DNA of 7,188 bases, from the NCBI GenBank assembly GCA_937900975.1, contig CALCPC010000823.1:1-7188 (forward strand), given 5' to 3'. The notes beneath the pieces were generated by a model. The model made no database searches, was not told where the DNA came from, and saw only the letters and a list, made by a program, of their open reading frames with translations. Positions 1 to 5,614 of this stretch are shown here, in pieces; the first letter of the stretch is position 1, and every line of letters begins with the position of its first letter. This DNA is from an uncultured Paracoccaceae bacterium. GTDB lineage: Bacteria > Pseudomonadota > Alphaproteobacteria > Rhodobacterales > Rhodobacteraceae. The position numbers were made by a program, and so were the translations under genes.

Positions 1-77
1 CAAAGAAAAGCTTTCTGACCGGGCGCGACAGCACCGGTGCGGCCGAGCAAGACACCGCCGCCTCGGTCGATGCATAG
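1..77 (+). CDS. Possible 3' end of an unknown upstream gene (partial)
   Basis: The reading frame starting at base 3 is open from the window edge to a TAG at 75-77 and encodes 24 residues ending ...STGAAEQDTAASVDA. The hydrophilic, Ala/Asp/Thr-rich composition and GC-rich third positions resemble a disordered C-terminal tail of a real protein, and the stop lies about 100 bp before the next gene. I do not recognise the family. With so short a piece, an open frame by chance in GC-rich DNA is quite possible. Confidence 0.35.
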   Translation, partial: KKSFLTGRDSTGAAEQDTAASVDA

Positions 78-132
78 GATCCAGCCCCGGTAACATCACA
101 GCGATGCGCGATGTCGCGTGATTGACATATTC

Positions 133-148
133 GTAAATTATGATTTAC
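133..148. promoter_or_regulatory. Perfect AT-rich dyad upstream of the Hint gene, operator candidate
   Basis: GTAAAT at 133-138 is the exact reverse complement of ATTTAC at 143-148, separated by TATG. A TTGACA (-35-like) lies at 122-127, and TATGAT (-10-like) overlaps the dyad at 139-144. The distance between those two boxes is only 11 bp, so they cannot be one promoter. The dyad sits 30 bp before the Hint start codon, where an operator would be expected. No regulator is identified. Confidence 0.3.
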
Positions 149-167
149 CGTTAGGTTGCTTGCTAAC

Positions 168-172
168 AGGGG
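168..172 (+). promoter_or_regulatory. Ribosome binding site that decides the Hint gene start
   Basis: AGGGG ends directly against an ATG at 173 but is 6 nt from the in-frame ATG at 179. The second spacing is normal, the first is not, so 179 is the preferred start. Confidence 0.5.
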
Positions 173-178
173 ATGGCG

Positions 179-1363
179 ATGACGGATATACTTATAGACT
201 CTTCGAATAACTATTTTTACTATTTCGACGGTTTCTATAATACTTTCGACATTACAATTGACGCCTCAATAGAAAATGCGACGCCCATCTCCTATTTCGG
301 TTTGGATGGCCCCTATCAGGGCGATCCGGTCCGGGGGCAATTCATTGGGGACTATATTTATCTGAAATACTCAGACGGTTTCAACGAAACCTACTATTTC
401 CGGAATGACTTTGCCTCCGTCACAATACCGGAAGGCTGGTCATACTTTCTATACAAGCCAATCACGCCAGATGAGGAGCCGGGGGTATACGCGGACGTCT
501 TCATTTACCTTATGGGCCTCTATAACGAAAGCGCCCAGTTCGTCGGTCTGGTGGAGGTTAGCGCCCAGATCGCGGGTGTGACCAATGTCTGTTTTACCGC
601 TCGCGCCCAGATCCTGACCGATCAGGGCCCCCGCCCGATCACAGGGTTGAAGCCCGGCGATCTTGTGATGACGCGTGACAACGGGTTGCAGCCCTTGCGG
701 CAGCGGCTGGAGACGCGGCTGACCGCCGAGGCCCTGGACCAATTTCCAGAGCGCGCGCCGATCCGCATTGCCGCCGGGACGCTGGGCGACCATGCGGAGA
801 CAGAGGTTTCGCCGCATCACCGGATGCTGGTGACCGGGTGGCGGGCCGAGGCGCTGTTCGGGCCTGGTGCCGCGCTGGTCGCGGCCGTGGATCTGCTGGA
901 CGACCGCAACGTGACCCGGACCCGCCCAGACCGCGATGTCATCTATCAGCATCTGGTGTTCGACCGGCACGAGATCGTCTCGGCCGACGGTGCCTGGTCG
1001 GAGAGCTTCGATCCCAACTGGTTGTCGGCCAGCGCAACCGCCTCGCCAACGCGGGACGAGGTGTTGGAGTTTTTCCCAGAGGTAGAGAAGGGCGTCCGCC
1101 GGGGCGCCGCGGGCCGGATGCTTAGGCCGCACGTGGTGCAAGTTCTGATCGGCGGAGTACGTCCCCTGGGCGCTGGACCCCCGCGGAGCACAGGACGAAA
1201 AGCGCCCGCTCCCCCGGCTAAGCGCCATTGGGGCAGAGGCGCCGCGGCTGTCGGACGGGACGCAGCCGAAAGAACCCGTCATAACACCGGCAAAGCATCG
1301 CGCGCTAGGGCATTTTCCGTTCACATCGGATCAGAAATCGCTGTCTCAAGATCGGCATCCTGA
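179..1363 (+). CDS. Hint-domain protein with an AT-rich, aromatic-rich N-terminal region
   Basis: The protein is 394 aa from ATG 179 (an ATG at 173 would add two residues). Residues ~1-130 form a Tyr/Phe/Asp-rich, probably all-beta region that I do not recognise. From ~137 to ~325 is a Hint domain of the Hint_2 type: it opens with the nucleophile-position Cys138 in VCFTARAQI, continues GLKPGDLVMTRDNG and SPHHRMLVTGW (His pair 213-214), then VFDRHEIVSADG and the end RMLRPHVVQVLIGG. Hint domains carry out autocatalytic cleavage or splicing in inteins and hedgehog proteins; for the Hint_2 group the reaction is not well established. The last ~65 residues are an Arg/Ala/Pro-rich tail without family features; the final ~20 codons lie inside a palindromic element, so the natural end may be near base 1155. 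There is no signal peptide. The N-terminal part is much more AT-rich than the rest, suggesting a chimeric or transferred gene. Proximity to T6SS genes makes a secreted cargo possible, but this is only inference. Confidence 0.75.
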   Translation: MTDILIDSSNNYFYYFDGFYNTFDITIDASIENATPISYFGLDGPYQGDPVRGQFIGDYIYLKYSDGFNETYYFRNDFASVTIPEGWSYFLYKPITPDEEPGVYADVFIYLMGLYNESAQFVGLVEVSAQIAGVTNVCFTARAQILTDQGPRPITGLKPGDLVMTRDNGLQPLRQRLETRLTAEALDQFPERAPIRIAAGTLGDHAETEVSPHHRMLVTGWRAEALFGPGAALVAAVDLLDDRNVTRTRPDRDVIYQHLVFDRHEIVSADGAWSESFDPNWLSASATASPTRDEVLEFFPEVEKGVRRGAAGRMLRPHVVQVLIGGVRPLGAGPPRSTGRKAPAPPAKRHWGRGAAAVGRDAAERTRHNTGKASRARAFSVHIGSEIAVSRSAS

Positions 1364-1421
1364 GGATCTTGGAGGCGTTTTCTGATGAAGGCTGGCCTGC
1401 TTTGAACGGAAAAGGCTCTAG
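1305..1421. mobile_element. 117-bp MITE-like palindromic element
   Basis: The ends are inverted repeats: CTAGGGCATTTTCCGTTCA (1305-1323) matches the reverse complement of 1403-1421 at 17 of 19 positions. Two further nested inverted repeats lie inside: ATCAGAAA (1330-1337) with TTTCTGAT (1379-1386), and CAAGATC (1347-1353) with GATCTTG (1365-1371). The whole element can therefore fold as one long hairpin. The outermost CTAG contains TA at both ends (1306-1307 and 1419-1420), which would suit a TA target duplication of the IS630/Tc1-mariner type; that is inference. It encodes no transposase. It lies between two convergent genes and overlaps the end of the Hint ORF. It could also act as a bidirectional terminator for both genes. 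Confidence 0.6.
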
Positions 1422-1478
1422 GCCGCGGGTTCCGGCGCCAGGACGGCAAGACCTGCCCTCGGGTGATCGCAATCCGCC

Positions 1479-3587
1479 TTAGCGGGATTCCAAGATGCGG
1501 CTGTCCACCCGCTCCACCACCAGCCCATCGCCGACCAGCCGGGTGTCGAGTGCGGCGGTAAAGCTTTGCACCGTTTCGGCGATGGGCCGCATCGCGGGAA
1601 AGATCGGCTCTGCCGCCTGCAGCACGATGACCTTGCTTTTGCCGAAGGTCTCATCGATGAAAAACCCGATCAGGCTGTCATCCTCTTCCACGGCGGCTGT
1701 CGGATGCGCCACGCGCAGCCGGCGGGTTCCGTCGGCGCCGACCGGCAAATCGGCAATTCGTCCGGTACCCTCGGTTGGAAAGAGGTTGAAGACATTGCCC
1801 GACACATCCGTGATCAGAACCCAAAGATGCCCATCGGCCAGGGTGCTTGGCAGAACCAGGTCGATCACCGGGTTGTCCCCGGGCTCATACCGCCCGTCGG
1901 GGTTCAACCCCGGGCGATCACCATAGCTGAACTCAAACCGAATGCCGCCACTGGGCGCGTCGGGCAGTTTCTGCAGGATCCGGCAGAGTGCCGGGTTCAG
2001 CACCGTCGCATCCAGCACCACGACCCGGTTGCCCGACATGCGGGCGAGTTGATCGTAGAGTTCCGCGCGTTTCTCGGCCGACGCGACATCGCCCGTGATC
2101 GTGACGCGCGCGCCAATCGGATACCCAGCCTCTGGCGGATCGACCAGCGTCAAGGGGCCGCAATCGCCCAGCCGTTTGAACAGCGACCGCAGCGCGTCCA
2201 GCGCCAGCGTGCGCGGCCCGAACAGGATTTCCGCACCCCCCGACAGGGGCGGCGGCATGCCCTCGTCCAGCCGCCGCGCGACGTCATGGCGGATCTCTGG
2301 CGTGGCGGCAAAACCGCGGACGGCGGCCTCTGCCCCGGTGACGTCCAGCTCAAACTCCGACAAAGGGTCGAGAATGGCGAGAAGCGCCGCGATCCCGCCG
2401 CTCCACCCCGGGGGAATATCGCCCTCGGCAAGGGTGAGGTCGGCGGCGCCGTCCATGCGCCCGACCGCGGCGCCGATCACATCCTCGGCCTCCGGCGATG
2501 GGGCAAAACCACGCACCCGCACGCCCATGTCCGGCGTCTTCGCGGCGGTCAGCGTGTAGGGATCGGCCAGCGGGTAATTCGGCCCAAGATAGGCGTCGAG
2601 AGCGCCCGAGAAATACGCTCCCGCCCCGCCCGCGCCGAGCAATACGACGCCCACCAGCGCCGCCATCGCGCCGCCCCGGCGTTTGACCGCGGGCTCTGGC
2701 GCGGTTTCGGCGTCCGGCGGGGGGCGCGGCACATAGCTGACAAAGCTGGGGCGCCCCCGATCCTCATCGCCCCAAATCACATCCAGCACTTCGCCGACGC
2801 TTTGAAACCGCCGGGCGGGATCAGGCTCTGTCATCCGGTCGATCAGCGGGCGCAACGGCTCTGGCACGCCTTCGGTGTCCAGCGGCGCGGACTTCCGGTC
2901 GATCATCTCTTTGACGTTGCTGCCGATATTGGGCGTCTCTCCCCGGAAGACGGCCAAAAGCACGACGCCGAGCGAATAGATGTCAGAGCGGTGATCCGAC
3001 TGGCCGTAAAGCTGTTCGGGCGCGGCATAGGCGTATTTTCCCGCGAACTCATTGCCGACAATAGTGACAGCGCCCGGTGTCGTATCCTTGGCGATGCCGA
3101 AATCGATGATCACCGCCTCCGACGGCGCGCCGTGGCGCAGGATGATGTTGTCAGGCGACAGGTCGCGGTGCACGATATTTTGCGAATGCACCGCTTCCAG
3201 CCCCTCACACACGCGGCGGGCAACCTCCATCAGCGCGTCGGCGGACAGCCCGCCATCCTTCATCTTCTCGGCAAGATCTGGGCCTTCGACATAGTCCATC
3301 ACCAGATAGACACTGCCATCGGCGGTGCGGTTGTTTTCAGAATAGCGCACAACAGCGGCATGACTGACGTCGCGGATCTGTTCTTCGCGCGTCAGCAGCG
3401 TGAGGTATTCGTCGTTTGAGGCAAACTCAGACCGAAGCACCTTCATCGCCACGACGCGGCCCGAAATCTCGCTGCGCGCACGATACACTTCCGACGTGCC
3501 GCCGCGGCCGAGGATCGCCTCGATCCGATAGGTGTTGTTGATCAGGTCGCCAACCTGAAAGGCGCCGTCTTGGGTCGTGTCGGTCAT
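1479..3587 (-). CDS. ppkA: PpkA-type transmembrane Ser/Thr protein kinase of the T6SS
   Basis: The product is 702 aa. A complete Hanks-type kinase domain spans ~20-270: glycine loop GRGGTSEV (27-34), ATP lysine K49 in VVAMK, catalytic loop HRDLSPDN (140-147, catalytic D142), DFG 162-164 and APE 189-191. It is an RD kinase and appears active. After a Pro-rich linker, one membrane helix covers ~307-328, placing the C-terminal half in the periplasm. That half has three BON-like units (~345-390, ~410-445, ~485-530, marked by VRGFAPSPEAEDV, VRGFAATPEIRHDV and ITGDVASAEKRAEL) and a DUF4384-like domain (~570-660, with LWVLITDVSGNVFNLFP). In Pseudomonas, PpkA phosphorylates the FHA protein Fha1 and triggers T6SS activity, opposed by the phosphatase PppA; neither partner is in this window. 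The gene is divergent from the M15 gene, with tssA and tssB further on the same side. There is no ribosome binding site close to ATG 3587; an in-frame TAA upstream without another start codon excludes a longer protein. Confidence 0.88.
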   Translation of the reverse strand: MTDTTQDGAFQVGDLINNTYRIEAILGRGGTSEVYRARSEISGRVVAMKVLRSEFASNDEYLTLLTREEQIRDVSHAAVVRYSENNRTADGSVYLVMDYVEGPDLAEKMKDGGLSADALMEVARRVCEGLEAVHSQNIVHRDLSPDNIILRHGAPSEAVIIDFGIAKDTTPGAVTIVGNEFAGKYAYAAPEQLYGQSDHRSDIYSLGVVLLAVFRGETPNIGSNVKEMIDRKSAPLDTEGVPEPLRPLIDRMTEPDPARRFQSVGEVLDVIWGDEDRGRPSFVSYVPRPPPDAETAPEPAVKRRGGAMAALVGVVLLGAGGAGAYFSGALDAYLGPNYPLADPYTLTAAKTPDMGVRVRGFAPSPEAEDVIGAAVGRMDGAADLTLAEGDIPPGWSGGIAALLAILDPLSEFELDVTGAEAAVRGFAATPEIRHDVARRLDEGMPPPLSGGAEILFGPRTLALDALRSLFKRLGDCGPLTLVDPPEAGYPIGARVTITGDVASAEKRAELYDQLARMSGNRVVVLDATVLNPALCRILQKLPDAPSGGIRFEFSYGDRPGLNPDGRYEPGDNPVIDLVLPSTLADGHLWVLITDVSGNVFNLFPTEGTGRIADLPVGADGTRRLRVAHPTAAVEEDDSLIGFFIDETFGKSKVIVLQAAEPIFPAMRPIAETVQSFTAALDTRLVGDGLVVERVDSRILESR

Positions 3588-3622
3588 GGGGTGCGCAAAT
3601 CGCTCATCCTCAGCTTGGCCAT
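3584..3622 (-). CDS. Possible 12-codon leader ORF overlapping the kinase start
   Basis: On the minus strand, ATG at 3622-3620 opens a frame encoding MAKLRMSDLRTP that stops in TGA at 3586-3584, overlapping the kinase ATG by four bases (ATGA). Such overlaps usually reflect translational coupling, and this would explain why the kinase ATG lacks a nearby Shine-Dalgarno sequence (GAGG is ~20 nt upstream). The ORF's own binding site is poor: the G-run lies ~16 nt before its ATG. A chance overlap cannot be excluded. Confidence 0.25.
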   Translation of the reverse strand: MAKLRMSDLRTP

Positions 3623-3771
3623 TGGCCGGGTGTCCCGACCCCCCTTACGGGGTGTGCGCCCGCCTTGTTAGGCGCGACGTTAGCCAATCAGGACTTGCAC
3701 CACAACGGGGATGACCGCACTAGAGAGGGGTAACCGCCAGCGACGTCTCGCCTCAAGGAGGATTGGAGCCC
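3588..3771. promoter_or_regulatory. Divergent promoter region between ppkA and the M15 gene
   Basis: This 184-bp space must hold promoters for both divergent genes, but no convincing -35/-10 pair is visible. It does contain short inverted repeats: ACCCC/GGGGT around the CCTTAC loop near 3639-3654, and GCGCC (3656-3660) with GGCGC (3671-3675). It also has a tandem direct repeat, TTGGCCA/TTGGCCG at 3615-3628. These could be operators or leader structures; none matches a regulator site I know. Confidence 0.45.
3755..3761 (+). promoter_or_regulatory. Strong ribosome binding site of the M15 gene
   Basis: AAGGAGG lies 10 nt before ATG 3772. It rules out the in-frame TTG at 3763, only one base downstream, as the start. 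Confidence 0.7.
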
Positions 3772-4617
3772 ATGCGACTTATCCCCGCCATCCTTCTGGC
3801 CGTTGCGATCCTGACCGCGCCGCTTGTCTGGCACTTTTCGCGCAGTCTTTTCGCCGCGCCGACGGGGGGATCCTCGACCGTCGACAGCGAGGCGCGGATT
3901 GAGTTGGAGTTGATGCGCGGCCAGATCGCGCAACTGCGCGAAGACATCAAAACCGTCAATGACCGCGCCGAAAACGCGCTGGCCATCGCGTCCTCGCGCC
4001 CCAGCGCGCCCTTGCAGGGGTTCGCGCCGGGGGATGAGCCGCTGACCGACGATGGCCCCAACATCATCGTCGACGCCTACGCCCAGGTCGTGCTGATCGC
4101 CAACCGGCGCAATGTGAACAAAGGCCTGACCGTGCCAAGCCGCAGCTATCTGGTCGAGGTCCTCGGCCGCCCGCGGGAGGAGTTGGGCGACACCTGCCAA
4201 GGGATGACGAACGAAAAGCTGCGCGCCATGCTGTATCTTGGCGATGTCGGCCCGATCCGGGTGCGGATGCTGCAACCGGCGGTGGATTCGCTGATCCGTG
4301 TGTTTGAACGGGTCCGCGCGACCGACCAGGATCTTTACGACCGGATCAACACCTCCGGCAGCCTTTGCGTCCGGCGTATCCGGGGCACGCAATCGACGTT
4401 GTCGAGCCATGCGTTCGGCCTTGCGCTTGACATCAACATCGACGGCCAGCTCGACACGCTTGGCGATGGCAAAACCCAGCTTGGCCTGACCATCATGGCG
4501 GATTTCTTCAAGCAAGAGAAATGGATCTGGGGGGCGGCGTTCAGCCGCGAGGACAGCATGCAGTTTGAGGTCAGCAGAGAGCTTTTGGAAGAATGGCGCC
4601 GCACCGGCCAAATCTAG
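3772..4617 (+). CDS. Membrane-anchored M15-type (DD-carboxypeptidase-like) peptidoglycan peptidase, TagX-like, with an altered zinc site
   Basis: The protein is 281 aa. An N-terminal hydrophobic helix (~4-20) flanked by Arg and lacking a clear cleavage site should anchor it in the inner membrane with the rest periplasmic. A short coiled coil follows (~40-70), then a linker, then the catalytic domain (~95-275). VRRIRGTQSTLSSHAFGLAL and the following D are the M15 signature: the SxHxxGxAxD core gives H213 and D220 as two zinc ligands. The C-terminal motif, usually (D/E)xxHFE with His as third ligand, reads DSMQFE here (D261, Q264), so the third ligand is Gln. Cys142 and Cys199 could form a disulfide. 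M15 enzymes cut D-Ala-D-Ala or other stem-peptide bonds of peptidoglycan. In Acinetobacter, TagX, a T6SS-encoded VanY/M15-like L,D-endopeptidase, is needed for T6SS assembly; the position next to ppkA and tssA suggests the same role, by inference. With Gln264 it may instead be weakly active or a non-enzymatic wall-binding factor. Confidence 0.8.
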   Translation: MRLIPAILLAVAILTAPLVWHFSRSLFAAPTGGSSTVDSEARIELELMRGQIAQLREDIKTVNDRAENALAIASSRPSAPLQGFAPGDEPLTDDGPNIIVDAYAQVVLIANRRNVNKGLTVPSRSYLVEVLGRPREELGDTCQGMTNEKLRAMLYLGDVGPIRVRMLQPAVDSLIRVFERVRATDQDLYDRINTSGSLCVRRIRGTQSTLSSHAFGLALDINIDGQLDTLGDGKTQLGLTIMADFFKQEKWIWGAAFSREDSMQFEVSRELLEEWRRTGQI

Positions 4618-4666
4618 GCCCGGATCGCCGGTCTCGGCGCGGGACCAAGTCGTGGCGATCTGTGAC

Positions 4667-4692
4667 AACCGCCCTGGCCAAGCCGCGGTTTT
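4667..4692 (+). terminator. Possible rho-independent terminator after the M15 gene
   Basis: AACCGC (4667-4672) pairs with GCGGTT (4685-4690), and inside it GGC (4676-4678) pairs with GCC (4682-4684) around a CAA loop; CCT (4673-4675) is a bulge. TTTT ends the 3' arm (4689-4692). It lies 50 bp after the M15 stop. The bulge and short T-run make it a weak candidate; partial readthrough into the lipoprotein gene is plausible. Confidence 0.35.
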
Positions 4693-4753
4693 CAGAGAAA
4701 ACTCAAGACCATCCAGGAGAGATTCGCACCACCCGTACCGACGGCCCGTCACG

Positions 4754-4758
4754 AAGGA
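4754..4758 (+). promoter_or_regulatory. Ribosome binding site of the lipoprotein gene
   Basis: AAGGA lies 7 nt before ATG 4766. The upstream in-frame extension would overlap the M15 gene and bury the signal peptide inside the protein, so 4766 is the start. Confidence 0.65.
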
Positions 4759-4765
4759 AAACGCC

Positions 4766-5317
4766 ATGACCAAAGCCCCTGCAGCCCTTCTCGCAGCCCT
4801 TGTCGCCCTCGCGGGTTGCGGCGGGCCGGAGGCCGACACTTCTGCGCCGGTCATCACCTTTTCCAGCGCCTCGGGCCAGGCGTTTTTCAGCACCTCCTCG
4901 GCGGTCGGGGCGTCCAACCGCGGCTGTCCCGGCGGGCTGTCCGCGGCCTACAGCGCCTTCCCGCCCGGGGCGAACTTCGTCCATGTCCGCGACGGCGGGG
5001 CGACCGCGCAGCTTCAAGTCACGTTCGCCGATCCCGCCGGCATCCAGCGCGCGTTCTTGCAAATTCCGACGGGCACCTTGCGCAGCCCGGCCACCAACAA
5101 AACAGTCCCGATTGCAACCGCCGCGGGCGTGTCGCAGGTTTATGAGTACAATTTCTTCGGCTCCGCCGACGCGCCACAAACGGCGCACCGGGTGACCATC
5201 GACCTGACCCATGGCGACGGCAACCGTGTCTTTAACGTTTTCGCGATTGACTTGGCCGACAACCAAACCGAGACCATAAACGTCCTTGTTGGGGAGGCAT
5301 CGAACCTCTGCGGCTAA
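4766..5317 (+). CDS. Small secreted lipoprotein of unknown family
   Basis: The precursor is 183 aa. It begins with a typical lipoprotein signal: MTK, a hydrophobic stretch, and lipobox LAGC with lipidated Cys18. Gly at +2 is compatible with sorting to the outer membrane, since there is no Asp retention signal. The mature part (~165 aa) is rich in Ser, Ala, Thr and alternating hydrophobic residues (TAQLQVTFADPAG, HRVTIDLTHG, VFNVFAIDLADNQTETINV), suggesting a small beta sandwich of Ig-like type. Cys54 and Cys182 could form a disulfide closing the fold. It lies between the M15 peptidase and tssA on the same strand, 148 bp after the former and 297 bp before the latter. The size and location invite comparison with TssJ, the T6SS lipoprotein, but I see no TssJ-like sequence pattern. 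Function unknown. Confidence 0.72.
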   Translation: MTKAPAALLAALVALAGCGGPEADTSAPVITFSSASGQAFFSTSSAVGASNRGCPGGLSAAYSAFPPGANFVHVRDGGATAQLQVTFADPAGIQRAFLQIPTGTLRSPATNKTVPIATAAGVSQVYEYNFFGSADAPQTAHRVTIDLTHGDGNRVFNVFAIDLADNQTETINVLVGEASNLCG

Positions 5318-5540
5318 GTGTTGCGGTGGGATACAAGAATTTCGGACCTGTTTACGGGCAGAAAGCCGAAACTGTCGATAATGTCTGTCAAATGCCGTCG
5401 GGTCTTCAGATTGACATTTGTGGCCCAGCGCACAGACTGCATGGGGCAACCCGCGTAACACCCGACACGGCCTCTCTGCGTTGGGGCGATCACCTTAGGA
5501 CTAAAAGATGCTTGCGGGACTTCAAGGGTTTGGGCGTTGT

Positions 5541-5572
5541 GGCCATGCGGCGGGGGCAGCACCGCTATGGCC
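5541..5572 (+). promoter_or_regulatory. Hairpin in the tssA leader
   Basis: GGCCAT (5541-5546) pairs with ATGGCC (5567-5572), and GCGG (5547-5550) with CCGC (5562-5565), leaving T5566 bulged and an 11-nt loop rich in G. The 10-bp GC-rich stem ends 42 nt before the tssA ATG. There is no T-run, so it is not an ordinary terminator; it may be a transcript-stabilising or translation-control structure, or a protein-binding dyad. Confidence 0.4.
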
Positions 5573-5598
5573 CCGGACACCGTGCCATGGTCTCTGGC

Positions 5599-5604
5599 TA
5601 AAGG
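5599..5604 (+). promoter_or_regulatory. Ribosome binding site of tssA
   Basis: TAAAGG lies 10 nt before ATG 5615, whose product MDLTELL starts like TssA proteins. The 26-residue in-frame extension to 5537 is Trp/Pro/Gly-rich, lacks TssA character, and would include the leader hairpin, so it is rejected. Confidence 0.5.
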
Positions 5605-5614
5605 CTGCTTTCCG

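Larger units (their letters stand above)
5318..5614 (+). promoter_or_regulatory. Leader and promoter region of the T6SS operon
   Basis: I see no credible gene in this 297-bp stretch. It contains a possible weak hairpin just after the lipoprotein gene (TTTCGG 5340-5345 with CCGAAA 5366-5371, no T-run), a TTGACA box at 5411-5416 without a good -10 at 17 bp, and a strong hairpin near the tssA start. The TTGACA sits in the 9-mer GATTGACAT (5409-5417), which is also present at 120-128 before the Hint gene. The promoter position is uncertain. Confidence 0.4.

Noticed and set aside
95..122. Imperfect hairpin ATCAC-A-GCG / CGC-GTGAT as terminator of the upstream gene
   Set aside because: The stem is short with a bulge and no T-run follows; too weak to list as a feature.
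449..1324. Long minus-strand frame opposite the Hint gene
   Set aside because: The + strand encodes a recognisable Hint domain with its Cys and motifs; the minus product shows no family features.
1566..3419. Very long open frame on the + strand opposite the kinase gene
   Set aside because: It is an antisense shadow in GC-rich DNA: the product is a His/Arg-rich low-quality sequence, while the opposite strand has all the kinase motifs in order.
3688..4917. 409-residue minus-strand frame covering the M15 gene and lipoprotein start
   Set aside because: The + strand has ribosome binding sites, an M15 signature and a lipobox; the minus product is Arg-rich shadow sequence.
4766..5317. Calling the lipoprotein TssJ
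   Set aside because: Only size, lipobox and location agree; I see no TssJ sequence pattern, so it is left as unknown.
5326..5601. Possible 91-residue gene in the tssA leader, starting with GTG
   Set aside because: It has no ribosome binding site and no recognisable features, contains the leader hairpin, and its end abuts the tssA start region.
5595..5608. TGGC...TGC pair resembling a sigma-54 promoter before tssA
   Set aside because: The GG-to-GC spacing is one base short of the required distance and the site lies within the ribosome binding region, leaving no room for a leader.
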